Source: DATARH01 sp963778385 (GTDB lineage: Bacteria; Pseudomonadota; Alphaproteobacteria; ATCC43930; CGMCC-115725). From it: a DNA stretch of 64,000 nt. Location: the NCBI GenBank assembly GCA_963778385.1, contig CAVZUA010000006.1, positions 62,001-126,000 on the forward strand, written 5' to 3'. The notes under the pieces are model-generated. The model was not told the DNA's origin. It saw nothing but the letters and a program-made list of their open reading frames with translations, and searched no databases. Positions 52,685 to 61,337 of the stretch are shown here, one piece after another. How positions within the stretch are numbered: the stretch's first letter is position 1; each line of letters begins with the position of its first letter. The position numbers and the translations under genes are program-made.

Positions 52685-52723
52685 CTGAGAAGTCGGGTAG
52701 CGCGGGGGCAGCGAGGGGACGAG

Positions 52724-53695
52724 ATGGAGACACGCGCACATTACGTCGCCGTCGGTGCCTTCGTGCTGACGATGGTATTCCTCGCCTTTGTCGCGGTGCT
52801 GTGGCTGGCAGGGACGCAGTTCAGCGCCAACTTCTCCCACTACGATATTTATTTCGAAGGGCCGGTGAGCGGCCTGAATGTCGGCGCGCGGGCTGAATAT
52901 AACGGTATTCCGGTCGGAACCGTGTCCGATATCGAGATCATCACCGACCGTGACGTCCTCGCGGAAAACGGCGGCAAGCCGATCCGCGTGACGATCGAGA
53001 TCAAGAGCAACACCCCCATCCATAAGGATTCCGCGGCGACGATCCAAACCAACATCCTGAGCGGCGTTTCCTTCATCCTGATCTCTCCCGGCCGCAGCCA
53101 GGAGCTGCTAGAGGCAAAGCGCGGCGAGCGCTATCCCGTGATCCGCTCACGCCGCGCGACGCTGGCGAGCCTGGCGGCGCGCGGGCCGCAGCTCCTGGAT
53201 AAGCTCGATGTGATCCTCGACCATGTCGACGATCTGCTGACCGACGAGAACCGTGCCCGGTTCTCCGACATATTGGAGAATGTGCGGCAGGTTAGCCGCA
53301 ACCTCGCGCAGCACAGCGATGAGATCGCCTCCAATGCCGGTACCGCGCTCAAGGCCGCGGCCGGGCTCTTCACTAATCTCGACAGCAGCTACTCCAAGCA
53401 GGGCGGGCTGAAAGATCAGCTGTCTATTGCCCTCGACAAGGGGGCGGTGGCGCTGGCCGATTTCGACAAGCTGGTAAAAGGGCTCGAAGACACCAATCGG
53501 CAGCTCGGAGGGGCCGTGCAGGATTTGCGGCCCGGCGTGCGCAATTTCAGCCAGCACACGCTGGGCGACGTCGACGCGCTGATCGCCGAGACGCGCCAGT
53601 TCGTCTCCGGGCTGAGCCGCCTTGCCTCCCAGCTCGAACGCGATCCGCAGCGCCTGCTGTTTGGCGACCGCCGCGAAGGGTATCAGCCGAAATGA
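52724..53695 (+). CDS. mlaD: MCE-domain lipid-binding protein (MlaD type)
   Basis: A 323-residue protein with an N-terminal membrane anchor (YVAVGAFVLTMVFLAFVAVL) and one MCE domain (about 38-125: YDIYFEGPVSGLNVGARAEY, YNGIPVGTVSDIEI, then LSGVSFILISPG). A long helical C-terminal region (about 160-310) follows, longer than in E. coli MlaD (183 residues). The MCE ring binds phospholipid and the helices may form a tube or reach toward the outer membrane. The next reading frame overlaps its stop by 4 bp. It is cotranscribed with mlaE and mlaF. Confidence 0.93.
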   Translation: METRAHYVAVGAFVLTMVFLAFVAVLWLAGTQFSANFSHYDIYFEGPVSGLNVGARAEYNGIPVGTVSDIEIITDRDVLAENGGKPIRVTIEIKSNTPIHKDSAATIQTNILSGVSFILISPGRSQELLEAKRGERYPVIRSRRATLASLAARGPQLLDKLDVILDHVDDLLTDENRARFSDILENVRQVSRNLAQHSDEIASNAGTALKAAAGLFTNLDSSYSKQGGLKDQLSIALDKGAVALADFDKLVKGLEDTNRQLGGAVQDLRPGVRNFSQHTLGDVDALIAETRQFVSGLSRLASQLERDPQRLLFGDRREGYQPK

Positions 53696-54337
53696 ACAGA
53701 AACTTGCGCCCGTTGCGCTTTGTCGTCGCCGCTGCCCTGATCGCCATCGCCGGCTGCGCCAAGATGTTCACCGAGACCCCGCGGCCGCTGTTTCGCCTGA
53801 ACGCGCCGGCGACCGCGACCGCGAACCTGCCGCACACCAGCGCGCAGATCGTCGTCGACGCGCCCTACGCGCCCGAAGGGTTGGAACTGCGCCGTATCGC
53901 CGTCGCCCGCGCGACGAATGGAATCGATTACCTCGCCGACGGTGACTGGGCTGACCGCACACCGTCGATGGTCCGCGCGGTGCTGGTCGAGGCCTTTGAA
54001 AACAGCAAGGCGGTCGCCGCGGTCGGCCCTGACACTCTCGATCTGCGCGCCGATTTTGCCATCGAGGGCGACCTGCGGCATTTTGAGGCGGTATACGATT
54101 TCGGCTGGCGCCACCTCCTCAGGCGCGCCGATGGTGTGGGTGGCACTGGCGGTGAAGCTGGTCAAGATACCCGAGCATAAGATCCTCGCGCAGACCCTGG
54201 TCAGTGCCCGCGAACCCGCGGCGGCCAACGCAACTCCGCAGATTGTCGCCGCCTTCAACGGGGCGATGGGCAGCGTCGCGCAGCAGGTGGTGACCTGGAC
54301 CCTCACCAATCCCGCCTTGTCGATGCCGCGCAGATAG
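53692..54337 (+). pseudogene. ABC auxiliary lipoprotein (PqiC/MlaC-like role), frameshifted
   Basis: The first frame (53692-54180) encodes a lipoprotein with a lipobox (AGC, near residue 22), ending out of frame after DLRHFEAVYDFGWRHLLRRA. A second frame (visible from about 54110 to 54337) continues the family: APMVWVALAVKLVKIPEHKI, LAQTLVSAREPAAANATP, and AAFNGAMGSVAQQVVTWTL. The shift is one extra base near 54106: removing the T there gives GDLRHFEAVYDFGG then ATSSGAPMVWVALAV in one frame. It is either a sequencing error, a recent inactivation or a frameshift site. The intact protein would join MlaD with the periplasmic or outer-membrane side. It is the fourth gene of the operon. Confidence 0.8.
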
Positions 54338-54381
54338 GTATTCTGGACCCGTTTCGTTCACCCGCTTTTAGGTGCGATTTC

Positions 54382-55164
54382 GTGAATGGGTCGAGGCGCG
54401 CGGCGGCGGCCGCGGCGATCATCCGGGAGTGCCGGCGCGAACTGGCCGCCGGCGGCGGCAGCGTGGTCCGCGAAGTGCTAGGCACGCCCGCAATTGTCGA
54501 TGACTGGCGGCATTATCCCGCCGGTGACGGCTATGACCCCATCAGTCACGGCCAATATTTCTACCACCGCCATCACGCCGACGAGCCCGGCGAATACGGC
54601 CATTTTCATCTGTTCCTGCGCGCTGAGGGGATGCCGGACGGCACGCTGCCGCTGCTGCTGCCGGAGGCGGCGATCGCCAATCTGCCGACGCCGCCGCAGG
54701 CTGCGCCGGCAAAGCGCGGCGCCCGCGACGAAGTCAGCCATCTCGTCGCGATCGCGGTCGATCGCGACGGCGAGCCGGTGCGGCTGTTCACGACCAACCG
54801 CTGGGTGACCGGGGAGACCTGGTACTGCGCCGAAGATGTGATCCGCATGCTGGACCGCTTCACGCTCGAGGCGGCGGAGCCGGCGGGAATCGTCAACGCC
54901 TGGCTGGCGGCGATGGTGCGGCTCTATCAGCCCGAGATCGCGATGCTGCTGCGCGAGCGCGATCGCACGGTGATGGACCCGCGCCGCCAGCGCCGGCGCG
55001 TCGATGTCTTCGAGGACCCGAGACTTGAGGTCACCTCGAGCCTGGAGATCGATCTCGGTGCCCGGCTCGCCGCGGTCGACCGGCTGGCGGTAGACCATCT
55101 CTCCGCGTCCCGCTCTCCGGCGCCATCGCGCCTGCCGCCGATGGCCGAAGGCTGGGGGAGCTAA
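54382..55164 (+). CDS. Uncharacterised protein, possibly DUF6969 family
   Basis: A 260-residue soluble protein with a conserved-looking core: DWRHYPAGDGYDPISHGQYF, YYHRHHADEPGEYGHFHLFL, SHLVAIAVDRDGEPVRLFTT and NRWVTGETWYCAEDVIRMLD. Several His residues (HRHH, HFH) suggest metal binding but no known site is recognised. The DUF name is from memory. It starts at GTG 54382, 44 bp after the Mla operon, and could be cotranscribed. The last 30 residues are low complexity. Confidence 0.65.
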   Translation: MNGSRRAAAAAAIIRECRRELAAGGGSVVREVLGTPAIVDDWRHYPAGDGYDPISHGQYFYHRHHADEPGEYGHFHLFLRAEGMPDGTLPLLLPEAAIANLPTPPQAAPAKRGARDEVSHLVAIAVDRDGEPVRLFTTNRWVTGETWYCAEDVIRMLDRFTLEAAEPAGIVNAWLAAMVRLYQPEIAMLLRERDRTVMDPRRQRRRVDVFEDPRLEVTSSLEIDLGARLAAVDRLAVDHLSASRSPAPSRLPPMAEGWGS

Positions 55165-55178
55165 CCCATTCCACGGTC

Positions 55179-56096
55179 CTATGCCTTGACGCGCGGTGGG
55201 AAGGCTTGCCGCTGCTCTTCGAGGCCCGCCGGATCCTGGTGGATGATGATCTCCGCGTTCGGATAGGCGTCGCGCAATTGGGCTTCGACCTCGTCGGAAA
55301 TTTGATGAGCGCGGCGCAGATTCATCGCGCCGTCCATCTCCAGATGTAGCTGGATGAACGCCGTCGGGCCGGCGGCGCGCGTCTTGATGTCATGTACCGC
55401 GGTGACCTCATGCGCCGCTTCGGCGATCTGGCGGATGCGGGCACGATCCTCGTCCGGTAGCTCGTGATCCATCAGCTGGCTCATCGACAGGCGGAAGAGC
55501 GCCGTCGAGCTGTAGATGATCCACAATCCGATGGCGCCGCCGAAGATCGGGTCAAGGATCGGCCAGGCAACGACCCCGTCGAGAATTAGCGCTGCGAGCA
55601 CCGCCGCATTGACCAGCAGGTCGCTGCGGAAATGCAGTTCGTCGGCGCCGATCGCCAGCGATCGCGTCTTGCGCACGACGTAGCGCTGGTAGAGGACGAG
55701 CGCGCCGTCGACCAGGATCGCGGCAATCATCACCGCGATGCCGAGACCTGCGCGGCTGATCGGTGCAGGGCTGACGATGCGTTCGACGGCCTCGAAGATC
55801 AGCAGCAGCGCCCCGCCAGCGAGAAACGCCGATTGCGCGAGCGCGGCAAGCGGCTCGGCCTTGCCGTGGCCGAAACGGTGCTCGCGGTCGGGCGGCTCCA
55901 CCGCCTGGCGGACCGCAAACAAATTCACCGTGGCCGCGACCAGGTCGAGCAGCGAATCGACAAGGCTCGACAGCATCGCGACCGAGCCGGTGGCGAGCCA
56001 GGCGCCGAACTTGATGACGATCAAAATCACCGATACCGCGACCGACGCCTGGGTTGCGCGGTTTCGCAGGCGGGCGTCGTCGGCGTTGATCGTCAC
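55179..56096 (-). CDS. Cation diffusion facilitator (FieF-like) transporter
   Basis: A 305-residue inner-membrane antiporter with six helices and a C-terminal cytoplasmic domain. Metal-site motifs are SSLVDSLLDLVAATVN in TM2 (two Asp) and LHFRSDLLVNAAVL in TM5 (His, Asp), the same set as E. coli FieF (YiiP). EHRFGHGKAEPLAAL between TM2 and TM3 is also typical. It exports Zn, Fe or Cd in exchange for protons. It lies 10 bp downstream of pdxH in the same direction, so the two are one operon. Confidence 0.9.
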   Translation of the reverse strand: MTINADDARLRNRATQASVAVSVILIVIKFGAWLATGSVAMLSSLVDSLLDLVAATVNLFAVRQAVEPPDREHRFGHGKAEPLAALAQSAFLAGGALLLIFEAVERIVSPAPISRAGLGIAVMIAAILVDGALVLYQRYVVRKTRSLAIGADELHFRSDLLVNAAVLAALILDGVVAWPILDPIFGGAIGLWIIYSSTALFRLSMSQLMDHELPDEDRARIRQIAEAAHEVTAVHDIKTRAAGPTAFIQLHLEMDGAMNLRRAHQISDEVEAQLRDAYPNAEIIIHQDPAGLEEQRQAFPPRVKA

Positions 56097-56106
56097 GGCG
56101 CTCGGA

Positions 56107-56700
56107 TCATGGGAAAAGCCGCTCCTGCCGCCAGGATTCGCCGTCGCGGATAAACACCAGCCGGTCGTGCAGACGCGATGGCTGGTCTTGCCAGAACTCC
56201 ACCCGGTCGGGGACCAGCCGGAAACCCGACCAGAAATTCGGTCGCGGGATGACGCTGCGGTCGACGAAGCGGCGGCTGAACATGTCGACCCGATGTTCGA
56301 GTTGCGCGCGGTTTTCGAGTGGCCGCGACTGGTCGGAGGACCAGGCGGCGACCTGGCTGCCGCGCGCCCGGCTGGCGAAATAGGCGTCGGCCTCGTCTTC
56401 GCTGACTTGCTCGGCGCTGCCTTCGGCGCGTACCTGGCGTTTCAGCGATTTCCAGTGAAAGCACAGCGCCGCGTGCGGATTGACGAACAGTTCACCCGAT
56501 TTACGGCTTTCGAGGTTGGTGTAGAACACAAAGCCGCGCTGATCGACGCCCTTCAACAGCACCGCACGCAGCGACGGCCGCCCGTCCGGCGTGGCGGTTG
56601 CCAGCGTCATCGTCTCGGCCAGTTCCTCGCTCTGCTCGGCGAGCGACAGCCAGCGCTCGAACGGCGCGAACGGCTCGCGGTCGGCGATATCTTCGATCAT
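56107..56700 (-). CDS. pdxH: Pyridoxine/pyridoxamine 5'-phosphate oxidase
   Basis: A 197-residue FMN enzyme making pyridoxal phosphate. It has MTLATATPDGRPSLRAVLLK, QRGFVFYTNLESRKSGEL, ALCFHWKSLKRQVRAEGSAE, SRARGSQVAAWSSDQSRPL, and the C-terminal PNFWSGFRLVPDRVEFWQD, then RLHDRLVF. Length is normal. The ATG 56700 faces fabI across a 181-bp gap containing both promoters. It is followed by the CDF gene. Confidence 0.95.
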   Translation of the reverse strand: MIEDIADREPFAPFERWLSLAEQSEELAETMTLATATPDGRPSLRAVLLKGVDQRGFVFYTNLESRKSGELFVNPHAALCFHWKSLKRQVRAEGSAEQVSEDEADAYFASRARGSQVAAWSSDQSRPLENRAQLEHRVDMFSRRFVDRSVIPRPNFWSGFRLVPDRVEFWQDQPSRLHDRLVFIRDGESWRQERLFP

Positions 56701-56881
56701 CGTAAATCCGCTTTGTCTGAGGACGCCGATTTTACCCGGCGCGCGGCCTTTGCGCCAACCTGGCTCCTAACCCGCGCAGCCGGACGCGTCGATTGGCCGG
56801 GCGATGCGGCTTCGTGTAGGATGACGGTAATCCAAAGACTTGGGGGCACGCGCCCGGCCCCCCGCATCTCGGAGCCGCGGA

Positions 56882-57694
56882 ATGAGCAATAACAACGCGC
56901 TGATGGCCGGCAAGCGCGGTCTGGTGATGGGCGTCGCCAACGACCGGTCGCTCGCCTGGGGCATCGCGCGCGCCGTGCGCGATGCCGGCGGCGAGCTGGC
57001 CTTCAGTTACCAGGGTGAGGCGCTCGGCCGGCGCGTTCGGCCGTTGGCGCAAAGCGTCGGCAGCGACTTTCTCGTCGAGGCCGACGTCACCAGCGAAACC
57101 AGCCTCGACGCGGTGTTCACCGAGGTGGAACGGCGCTGGGGCGGGCTCGATTTCCTGGTGCACGCGATCGCCTTTTCCGACAAAAACGAGCTGACCGGCA
57201 AATATCTGCAGACGAGCCGCGACAATTTCCTGCGCACGCTCGACATTTCGTGCTTTTCGTTCACCGATCTGTGCCGCCGCGCCGCGCCGCTGATGACGCG
57301 CGGCGGCGCACTGCTGACGCTGAGCTATGCCGGCGCCGAGCGCGTGATGCCGCATTACAACGTGATGGGCGTCGCCAAGGCCGCGCTGGAGGCCAGCGTC
57401 AAATATCTCGCGGTCGATCTCGGTGGCGACAACATCCGCGTCAACGCGATTTCCGCCGGGCCGATCAAGACGCTGGCGTCGTCGGCGATCGGCGATTTCC
57501 GCTATATCCTCAAGTGGAACGAGCTCAACGCGCCGCTCCAGCGCAACACCACCATCGAGGATGTCGGCGGCGCCGGGGTTTATCTGCTGAGCGACCTCTC
57601 CGCCGGGGTCACCGGCGAGGTGCACCACGTCGACAGCGGCTATCATGTCGTCGGCATGAAGCGCGTCGATGCCCCGGATATTTCGACTGTGTGA
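56882..57694 (+). CDS. fabI: Enoyl-[acyl-carrier-protein] reductase (NADH)
   Basis: A 270-residue SDR of type II fatty-acid synthesis. FabI-specific features are GKRGLVMGVANDRSLAWGIA, FLVHAIAFSDKNELTGKY, SYAGAERVMPHYNVMGVAKA (Tyr-x6-Lys) and NAISAGPIKTLASSAIGDF. The start ATG 56882 fits the family; an in-frame extension to 56840 does not. The stop is 10 bp before aroC, so fabI-aroC is an operon. Confidence 0.96.
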   Translation: MSNNNALMAGKRGLVMGVANDRSLAWGIARAVRDAGGELAFSYQGEALGRRVRPLAQSVGSDFLVEADVTSETSLDAVFTEVERRWGGLDFLVHAIAFSDKNELTGKYLQTSRDNFLRTLDISCFSFTDLCRRAAPLMTRGGALLTLSYAGAERVMPHYNVMGVAKAALEASVKYLAVDLGGDNIRVNAISAGPIKTLASSAIGDFRYILKWNELNAPLQRNTTIEDVGGAGVYLLSDLSAGVTGEVHHVDSGYHVVGMKRVDAPDISTV

Positions 57695-57704
57695 CGTATA
57701 GCCA

Positions 57705-58781
57705 ATGGCCGGCAACTCCTTCGGCACGCTGTTCCGTTTCACCACCTGGGGCGAAAGCCACGGGCCGGCGATCGGCGTGATCGTCGATGGCGTTCCGTCG
57801 CGGATCGCGCTGAGCGAGCCCGACATCCAGCAATGGCTCGATAAGCGCCGGCCCGGCCAGTCGCGTTACACAACCCAGCGCCAGGAGCCGGACCAGGTAA
57901 AAATCCTCTCCGGCACGTTCAACGGCGAGACCACCGGCACACCGCTCTCGCTGATGATCGAGAATGTCGATCAGCGCTCGAAGGACTATCGCAATATCGC
58001 CGACCGCTTCCGCCCGGGCCACGCTGACTACACCTACTGGAAGAAGTACGGCATTCGCGATTATCGCGGCGGCGGCCGGGCGTCGGCGCGCGAGACCGCC
58101 TCGCGCGTCGCGGCGGGGGCAGTGGCGCGCAAGGTGCTGGGGCCGGACGTCGTAATCCGCGGCGCCCTGGTGCAGATCGGTCCGCACGCGATCGACCGTG
58201 CGAAATGGGATTGGGCGCAGACCGGTGAAAACCCATTCTGGTGCCCGGACGCGGCGACGGCGGCGCGCTGGGCCGAGTACCTCGACGGCGTGCGCAAGGC
58301 CGGCTCTTCAGCCGGCGCAGTCATCGAAGTGATGGCGAGCGGCGTGCCGGCCGGGCTCGGCGAGCCGATCTACGACAAGCTCGATGGCGATCTGGCGCGC
58401 GCGATGATGACGATCAACGCGGTCAAGGGTGTCGAGATCGGCGCCGGTTTTGCAGCGGTGGCGCTCGGCGGTGAGGAGAACGGCGACGAGATGCGCATGC
58501 GCGACGGCCAGGTCGAATTCCTGTCGAACAATGCCGGCGGCATCCTCGGCGGCATCTCCTCGGGCCAGGACATCGTCGTGCGCTTCGCGGTCAAGCCGAC
58601 CAGCTCGATCTTGAAGCCGATGCGCACGGTCGACAGCGAGGGCAACGAGGTCGAGATCGCAACCCACGGCCGCCACGATCCCTGCGTCGGCATCCGTGCG
58701 GTGCCGGTCGGCGAGGCGATGATGGCCTGCGTCCTCGCCGACCACCTGCTGCGCTACCGCGCGCTGGGCGGCCGGGTTTAG
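57705..58781 (+). CDS. aroC: Chorismate synthase
   Basis: A 358-residue FMN-dependent enzyme, last step of the shikimate pathway. Signatures are FRFTTWGESHGPAIGVIVDG at residues 9-28, RPGHADYTYWKKYGIRDYRG, GGGRASARETASRVAAGAVA and SNNAGGILGGISSGQDIVVR. Its stop overlaps the stop of a convergent antitoxin gene by 4 bp, so the toxin-antitoxin pair sits flush with an essential gene. Confidence 0.97.
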   Translation: MAGNSFGTLFRFTTWGESHGPAIGVIVDGVPSRIALSEPDIQQWLDKRRPGQSRYTTQRQEPDQVKILSGTFNGETTGTPLSLMIENVDQRSKDYRNIADRFRPGHADYTYWKKYGIRDYRGGGRASARETASRVAAGAVARKVLGPDVVIRGALVQIGPHAIDRAKWDWAQTGENPFWCPDAATAARWAEYLDGVRKAGSSAGAVIEVMASGVPAGLGEPIYDKLDGDLARAMMTINAVKGVEIGAGFAAVALGGEENGDEMRMRDGQVEFLSNNAGGILGGISSGQDIVVRFAVKPTSSILKPMRTVDSEGNEVEIATHGRHDPCVGIRAVPVGEAMMACVLADHLLRYRALGGRV

Positions 58782-59155
58782 CGCGCCATCACGGTCCAGG
58801 CAGCAATGTCGTCGAGGGAAATCTTCAGCGCGGCCGCGATTTTCGCCAGCGCATCGAAGCTGCCCGGCTTTTTCCGCGTCTCGATTTCCGTGACATAGCT
58901 CGGCGCGACCTCGGCCAACGCCGCCAGTGCCTCTCGTGTCAGACCGCGATGCTTCCGCCAAACCCGGACAGGGTGCTCGCCAGTACAGAGTTGCTCGACG
59001 AGCTCGATAGGCAAATGATCGGCGCCGGTGTCGTCATCTCCGCCTTCGCGTCGGCGTTCCTCGATGTCATCGAGGCGGCGACTGTCCTCCGCGTCTTCCA
59101 ATCGGTCCAGCAGCGCCTCGTATTCGGCACGACTGAGGGTCACGGTATCGCTCAT
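58778..59155 (-). CDS. XRE-family antitoxin (HigA-like)
   Basis: A 125-residue protein. An acidic N-terminal part (SRAEYEALLDRLEDAEDSRR and on to about 55) likely wraps the toxin. A C-terminal HTH_3 domain follows (VRVWRKHRGLTREALAALAE, then VAPSYVTEIETRKKPGSFDA). It lies downstream of a RelE/HigB-like toxin and overlaps it by 4 bp, the toxin-first order of HigBA. It probably represses the promoter at 59414-59442. Its stop overlaps aroC. Confidence 0.87.
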   Translation of the reverse strand: MSDTVTLSRAEYEALLDRLEDAEDSRRLDDIEERRREGGDDDTGADHLPIELVEQLCTGEHPVRVWRKHRGLTREALAALAEVAPSYVTEIETRKKPGSFDALAKIAAALKISLDDIAAWTVMAR

Positions 59156-59403
59156 CGATAGGCTTCTCTTCGGTTTGCGACAAACTCGACGACGATTTCA
59201 TCGCGTTGGCGGTCAATGTGGCAAACCGCCCGCCAATCGCCCTGGCGCACGCGGACGGCGTCTCGTCGGCCCCGCATCGGCAGCGCCCAAGGATGCTTGC
59301 CGAACGGATCGCCCGCGAACGAGCGCAGCTTCTCCAGCAAGGGCGCTCGATCGCGCGAGGGCAACGCAGCGAACTCCCTGACCGCGACTTTGGCGAACAC
59401 CAA
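59152..59403 (-). CDS. RelE/HigB-type toxin
   Basis: An 83-residue basic protein with the RelE/ParE fold pattern: VREFAALPSRDRAPLLEKLR (helix), PLRG-like ALPMRGRRDAVRVRQGDWRA, then VCHIDRQRDEIVVEFVANRR. Family members cleave mRNA on the ribosome. The start is TTG 59403 or GTG 59400; both lie only 4-8 nt after the predicted transcript start, so translation may be leaderless. The gene precedes and overlaps its antitoxin gene. Confidence 0.86.
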   Translation of the reverse strand: MVFAKVAVREFAALPSRDRAPLLEKLRSFAGDPFGKHPWALPMRGRRDAVRVRQGDWRAVCHIDRQRDEIVVEFVANRREAYR

Positions 59404-59413
59404 ACGCCTCTAA

Positions 59414-59442
59414 AATTGTCGCTATGAGAGACAACTTGTCAA
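59414..59442 (-). promoter_or_regulatory. Consensus promoter with operator for the HigBA-like pair
   Basis: Read leftward, TTGACA (59442-59437) and ACAATT (59419-59414) are 17 bp apart. The palindrome GACAA-C-TTGTC (59430-59440) overlaps the -35, and TTGTC...GACAA arms repeat toward the -10. The transcript would start near 59407, almost at the toxin start codon. The palindrome fits an XRE antitoxin operator. Confidence 0.68.
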
Positions 59443-59508
59443 CACCGGAGGCAAAAGAAAAGAGGCGGCGCCGGGGCGCCGCCTCTGGATGCGCTGATCG
59501 CGGTGAGC

Positions 59509-60129
59509 CTAACGTAGCGGCGAGAACGCGGCCGGGATGACCAGCATGTTCTCCTGGACCAGCGTCTGGCCGGGCTGGCCGCCGCGCGGCGGCCAGATGC
59601 CTTCCTTGCGCGCGTGCTCGCGGATCTCGGCACGGTGGTTGGCGTCCTTGTACGCCCAGATATGGCGCCAGCGGTTGAGCCCGCCGAGCTCCGAATGGCC
59701 GGCGAAGGCAAGCGGCGACAGCTTGGTGCGCTCGGCGATCTGGCCGGCCCAGCGCTCGATCTGCGACGGGATCGCGCCCGGCGCCAGCGTGTAGGTGCGG
59801 ATTTCGTAGATGCCGCCGAGCTGGCGCGGTTCGAGCTTTGGCGAGAACGCCGCGGGGATGAACACCTCGCTTTCCTGCTCCTCGACGAATTCGCGGATAT
59901 TGGGCGGCCAGCCTTCGAGCTTTTGCGACTCGGCGCGGATGCGCGTGCGCTCTTCGAAATTGGCGTAGGGCCAGACATGGATGATGCGGTTGAGCGGCCC
60001 GACCTCGGTGTGCCAGAAGGCGGCGAGCGGTGACAATTTGCTGCGCGCCGGCAAAGCCTGGCCAAAACGCTCCTCGGCTTGCGGGACCGAGCCGGGCTTC
60101 AGGCGATAGGTGCGAAATTCGACGATCAT
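59509..60129 (-). CDS. NIPSNAP-family protein, tandem domains
   Basis: A 206-residue protein made of two NIPSNAP (ferredoxin-like) units: MIVEFRTYRLKPGSVPQAEE and IYEIRTYTLAPGAIPSQIER each open a repeat, with LNRIIHVWPYANFEERTRIR and LNRWRHIWAYKDANHRAEIR as the matching second halves. The start ATG 60129 has GGAGGG upstream; the open frame extends to 60195 without support. Biochemical role is unknown. A T-run is not seen after the gene. Confidence 0.9.
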   Translation of the reverse strand: MIVEFRTYRLKPGSVPQAEERFGQALPARSKLSPLAAFWHTEVGPLNRIIHVWPYANFEERTRIRAESQKLEGWPPNIREFVEEQESEVFIPAAFSPKLEPRQLGGIYEIRTYTLAPGAIPSQIERWAGQIAERTKLSPLAFAGHSELGGLNRWRHIWAYKDANHRAEIREHARKEGIWPPRGGQPGQTLVQENMLVIPAAFSPLR

Positions 60130-60294
60130 GGGGGGTTCCCTCCGCGTGGATGGCGGGAGGCACGCTAGACCCGTGGTAAGCCAAGTCAAGGTCATATACC
60201 GCCGATTGGCCTCGCCCGGTCGCTGGGCGCGACGCTCGCTCCTCGTTTCCCACGTGATATTTTATCGCGGGTTGCCTGAACGGGAATGCTCGGT

Positions 60295-61281
60295 ATGGAA
60301 CGACCATTTCGGTCCCCGCGGCGGCAAGCGTTGGCGGTTGCCGTGCTCCTGCTGGCTGCTGGAAGTGCGCGCGCCGAAGACGCCGGCGGCCAGCATCTGC
60401 TTGCGGCGGCGCGGGTGGGTGACCGGGCGACAGTGAACGCGCTGATCGCGACTGGGGCAGACGTGAACTGGAAGGGCAAATTCGACGCCACCCCGCTGAT
60501 CGTTGCGGCTCAGCAGGGCCAGCTTGAGATCGTGAAGGCATTGATCGCGGCCCATGCCGATCTCGGCGCCCGAACCTCGGATCTCGGCGTTGATGCGCTC
60601 GATGCCGCCGCTGATAGCGGCCATGCCGAAATCGTGCGGGCGCTGATCGATGCGCATGCCGAGATCGACGCCCGCGAAAACGACGGAACCACGCCGCTCG
60701 CACGGGCCGCGCAGGAGGGGCATGACGATGTCGTAAAGGTACTGCTCTCCGCGCACGCCAATATCGAGGCGAAGGCGGAAAAGGGCGCCACGCCGCTGGT
60801 GCTTGCCGCGGACAATCACCATGACAACGTGGTGAAGACACTGATCGCCGCCCATGCCGATATAAATGCGGCAATGCCGGATGGCCGGACGGCGCTGATA
60901 TTTGCCGCCGAGGCGGGCGCCGAAGAGGCGGTGAACGCCTTGATCGCGGCGGGTGCGGCGGTGAATGCCGCAAGGAGCGACGGACAGACCGCGCTGATGC
61001 GTGCGGCGTCCAAGAATTTTCCGGGGATCTGCTGGGCGCTGATGCAGGCGCACGCGGCTGTCAACGCACGCGGACCGCACCAAGCCACGGCACTGATGTT
61101 TGCCGCCGTCGCGGGTCATTCCGAGGCGGTTTACACGCTGATTCAAGGCGGCGCCGATGTAAACGCCAAGACCGATCAAGACCCCCCGCTGAGCGCTGTC
61201 GATCTGGCGCGGACGGAGGGCTACGATAGCGTGGCACGCCAGATCGAGGTGTCCGGAGGGCGTTCGGCGCTCACCAAGTGA
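60295..61281 (+). CDS. Secreted ankyrin-repeat protein
   Basis: A protein of about 328 residues with a signal peptide (RQALAVAVLLLAAGSARA, cleaved before ED) and then eight or so ankyrin repeats of about 33 residues. Each shows the DGxTPLxxAAxxGHxxVVxxLIxAxA pattern, for example GTTPLARAAQEGHDDVVKVL and GRTALIFAAEAGAEEAVNAL. It would act in the periplasm or outside the cell as a protein-binding scaffold. ATG 60295 suits the GGGA RBS; ATG 60286 is in frame just upstream. Partner unknown. Confidence 0.88.
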   Translation: MERPFRSPRRQALAVAVLLLAAGSARAEDAGGQHLLAAARVGDRATVNALIATGADVNWKGKFDATPLIVAAQQGQLEIVKALIAAHADLGARTSDLGVDALDAAADSGHAEIVRALIDAHAEIDARENDGTTPLARAAQEGHDDVVKVLLSAHANIEAKAEKGATPLVLAADNHHDNVVKTLIAAHADINAAMPDGRTALIFAAEAGAEEAVNALIAAGAAVNAARSDGQTALMRAASKNFPGICWALMQAHAAVNARGPHQATALMFAAVAGHSEAVYTLIQGGADVNAKTDQDPPLSAVDLARTEGYDSVARQIEVSGGRSALTK

Positions 61282-61337
61282 TCATTTTGCGCGCAGGCGG
61301 GGTCAGATCGGCCCGGCGTCTTGAGTGGGGCGCGGAA

